Of a DNA stretch of 13,923 nt, positions 13,342-13,923 are shown piece by piece. The notes beneath the pieces were generated by a model. The model did no database searches. It worked only from the letters and a program-made list of their open reading frames with translations, and had not been told where the DNA came from. The stretch's first letter is position 1; the number at the start of each line of letters is the position of its first letter. The translations under genes and the position numbers were made by a program. Source of the DNA: Dictyoglomaceae bacterium (GTDB taxonomy: Bacteria > Dictyoglomota > Dictyoglomia > Dictyoglomales > Dictyoglomaceae); NCBI GenBank assembly GCA_026417425.1, contig JAOADF010000041.1, positions 1-13,923 on the forward strand. Reading direction: 5' to 3'.

Positions 13342-13923
13342 ATGGAAGAAAAGGAAGGTATATTAGTATTAGAGACAGGTCATAGTTTTATTGGAGAAAG
13401 TTTTGGTATTGATGGAGAGAGCTATGGTGAGATTGTTTTTAATACAAGCATGGTTGGTTATCCTCAAGTTATTACTGACCCCTCTTATGCAAATCAGATA
13501 ATTGTTTTTTCTTATCCTCTTATTGGAAATTATGGGATTGATATGAAAAGATTAGAAAATGAAAAACCCTTTTGTAAAGGAGTTGTTGCAAGAGAATTTA
13601 ACAATTATAAATTTCATTGGGATAGTCCCCTGTCTTTGAAAGAATTTTTTTATAAACAGAATATTGTCGCTATTCATAAGGTTGATACGAGGAAAATTGT
13701 AAAAGAAATAAGAAAATTTGGCACAATGAAAGCAATAATTTCAACAATTGAGAAGGATCCCTTTGTTCTTGCAAAAAAACTAGAAAGACTTGATTTTAAC
13801 TATTTAGATTTAGTAAGAAGAGTTACAACTACTGTTCCCTATGAGATTAATCCTGAAGGTAATAAGAGAATTGCTCTTCTAGATTTTGGAGTAAAGAAGG
13901 GGATAGTAAGGGAACTTTTGAAA
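13342..13923 (+). CDS. carA: Carbamoyl-phosphate synthase small subunit (3' end outside window)
   Basis: The glutaminase subunit that supplies ammonia to the large subunit CarB for carbamoyl phosphate, used for arginine and pyrimidines. The frame is open from the ATG at 13342 to the window edge: 194 residues of a usual 350-390. The N-terminal small-chain domain is complete: LVLETGHSFIGESFG, VGYPQVITDPSYANQI (38-53), YPLIGNYGI (58-66), VDTRKIVKEIRKFG (114-127) and LDLVRRVTT (155-163). The class I amidotransferase domain begins at about residue 176 (KRIALLDFGVKKGIVREL), but its catalytic Cys-His-Glu lie beyond the edge. GGGAG (13331-13335) serves as ribosome site. carB would be expected downstream. 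Confidence 0.93.
   Translation, partial: MEEKEGILVLETGHSFIGESFGIDGESYGEIVFNTSMVGYPQVITDPSYANQIIVFSYPLIGNYGIDMKRLENEKPFCKGVVAREFNNYKFHWDSPLSLKEFFYKQNIVAIHKVDTRKIVKEIRKFGTMKAIISTIEKDPFVLAKKLERLDFNYLDLVRRVTTTVPYEINPEGNKRIALLDFGVKKGIVRELLK

Noticed and set aside
1..13923. CRISPR arrays, tRNA or rRNA genes, insertion sequences, phage or defence genes
   Set aside because: I scanned for regular direct repeats, cloverleaf-like segments, terminal inverted repeats and transposase motifs and found none. All coding space is accounted for by metabolic and transport genes.

Overview
The DNA is AT-rich (about one-third G+C by eye). Shine-Dalgarno sequences are strong (AGGAGG type), genes are tightly packed, and the proteins are rich in Lys, Glu and Ile. 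Together with the xylulokinase and ribose/xylose-type ABC importers, this suggests a thermophilic, sugar-fermenting bacterium. Dictyoglomus is my best guess; a Thermotogota member or similar thermophile is the alternative. This rests on general appearance and protein flavour, not on a database match. No mobile element, CRISPR array, tRNA or rRNA was seen, and no gene-free stretch exceeds 300 bases.

Layout. (1) Positions 2-7163, plus strand, are a pentose-use cluster. It holds the 3' part of a xylulokinase gene, an overlapping PfkB-family sugar kinase, a secreted sugar-binding protein, a two-domain sugar ABC ATPase, its membrane permease, and a 472-residue protein with an N-terminal PATAN/DUF4388 domain followed by a tandemly duplicated module. 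A strong sigma70-type promoter lies at the end of the pfkB-type gene, and a hairpin separates the binding-protein gene from the ATPase gene. (2) Positions 7160-10731, minus strand, are a second importer of the same family, in the order permease, binding protein, ATPase. It converges on cluster 1 so tightly that the two last genes overlap by four bases (TTAA). (3) Positions 10911-13923, plus strand, are amino-acid and carbamoyl-phosphate genes: a fused chorismate mutase/prephenate dehydratase (pheA), argininosuccinate synthase (argG), and the 5' part of carA.

How the genes work together. Importer 1 probably brings in xylose or a related sugar, and XylB phosphorylates xylulose for the pentose-phosphate pathway. 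The PfkB kinase presumably handles a second sugar or intermediate. Importer 2 has no linked catabolic gene, so its substrate cannot be read from context. PheA makes phenylpyruvate from chorismate. ArgG and CarA both serve arginine synthesis, and CarA also serves pyrimidine synthesis.

Points deserving a second look: the PATAN protein with its roughly 175-residue internal repeat; SD / anti-SD / SD arrangements near the binding-protein genes of both importers; two promoters whose -35 box contains the stop codon of the preceding gene; and the zero-spacing convergence of the two importer operons.
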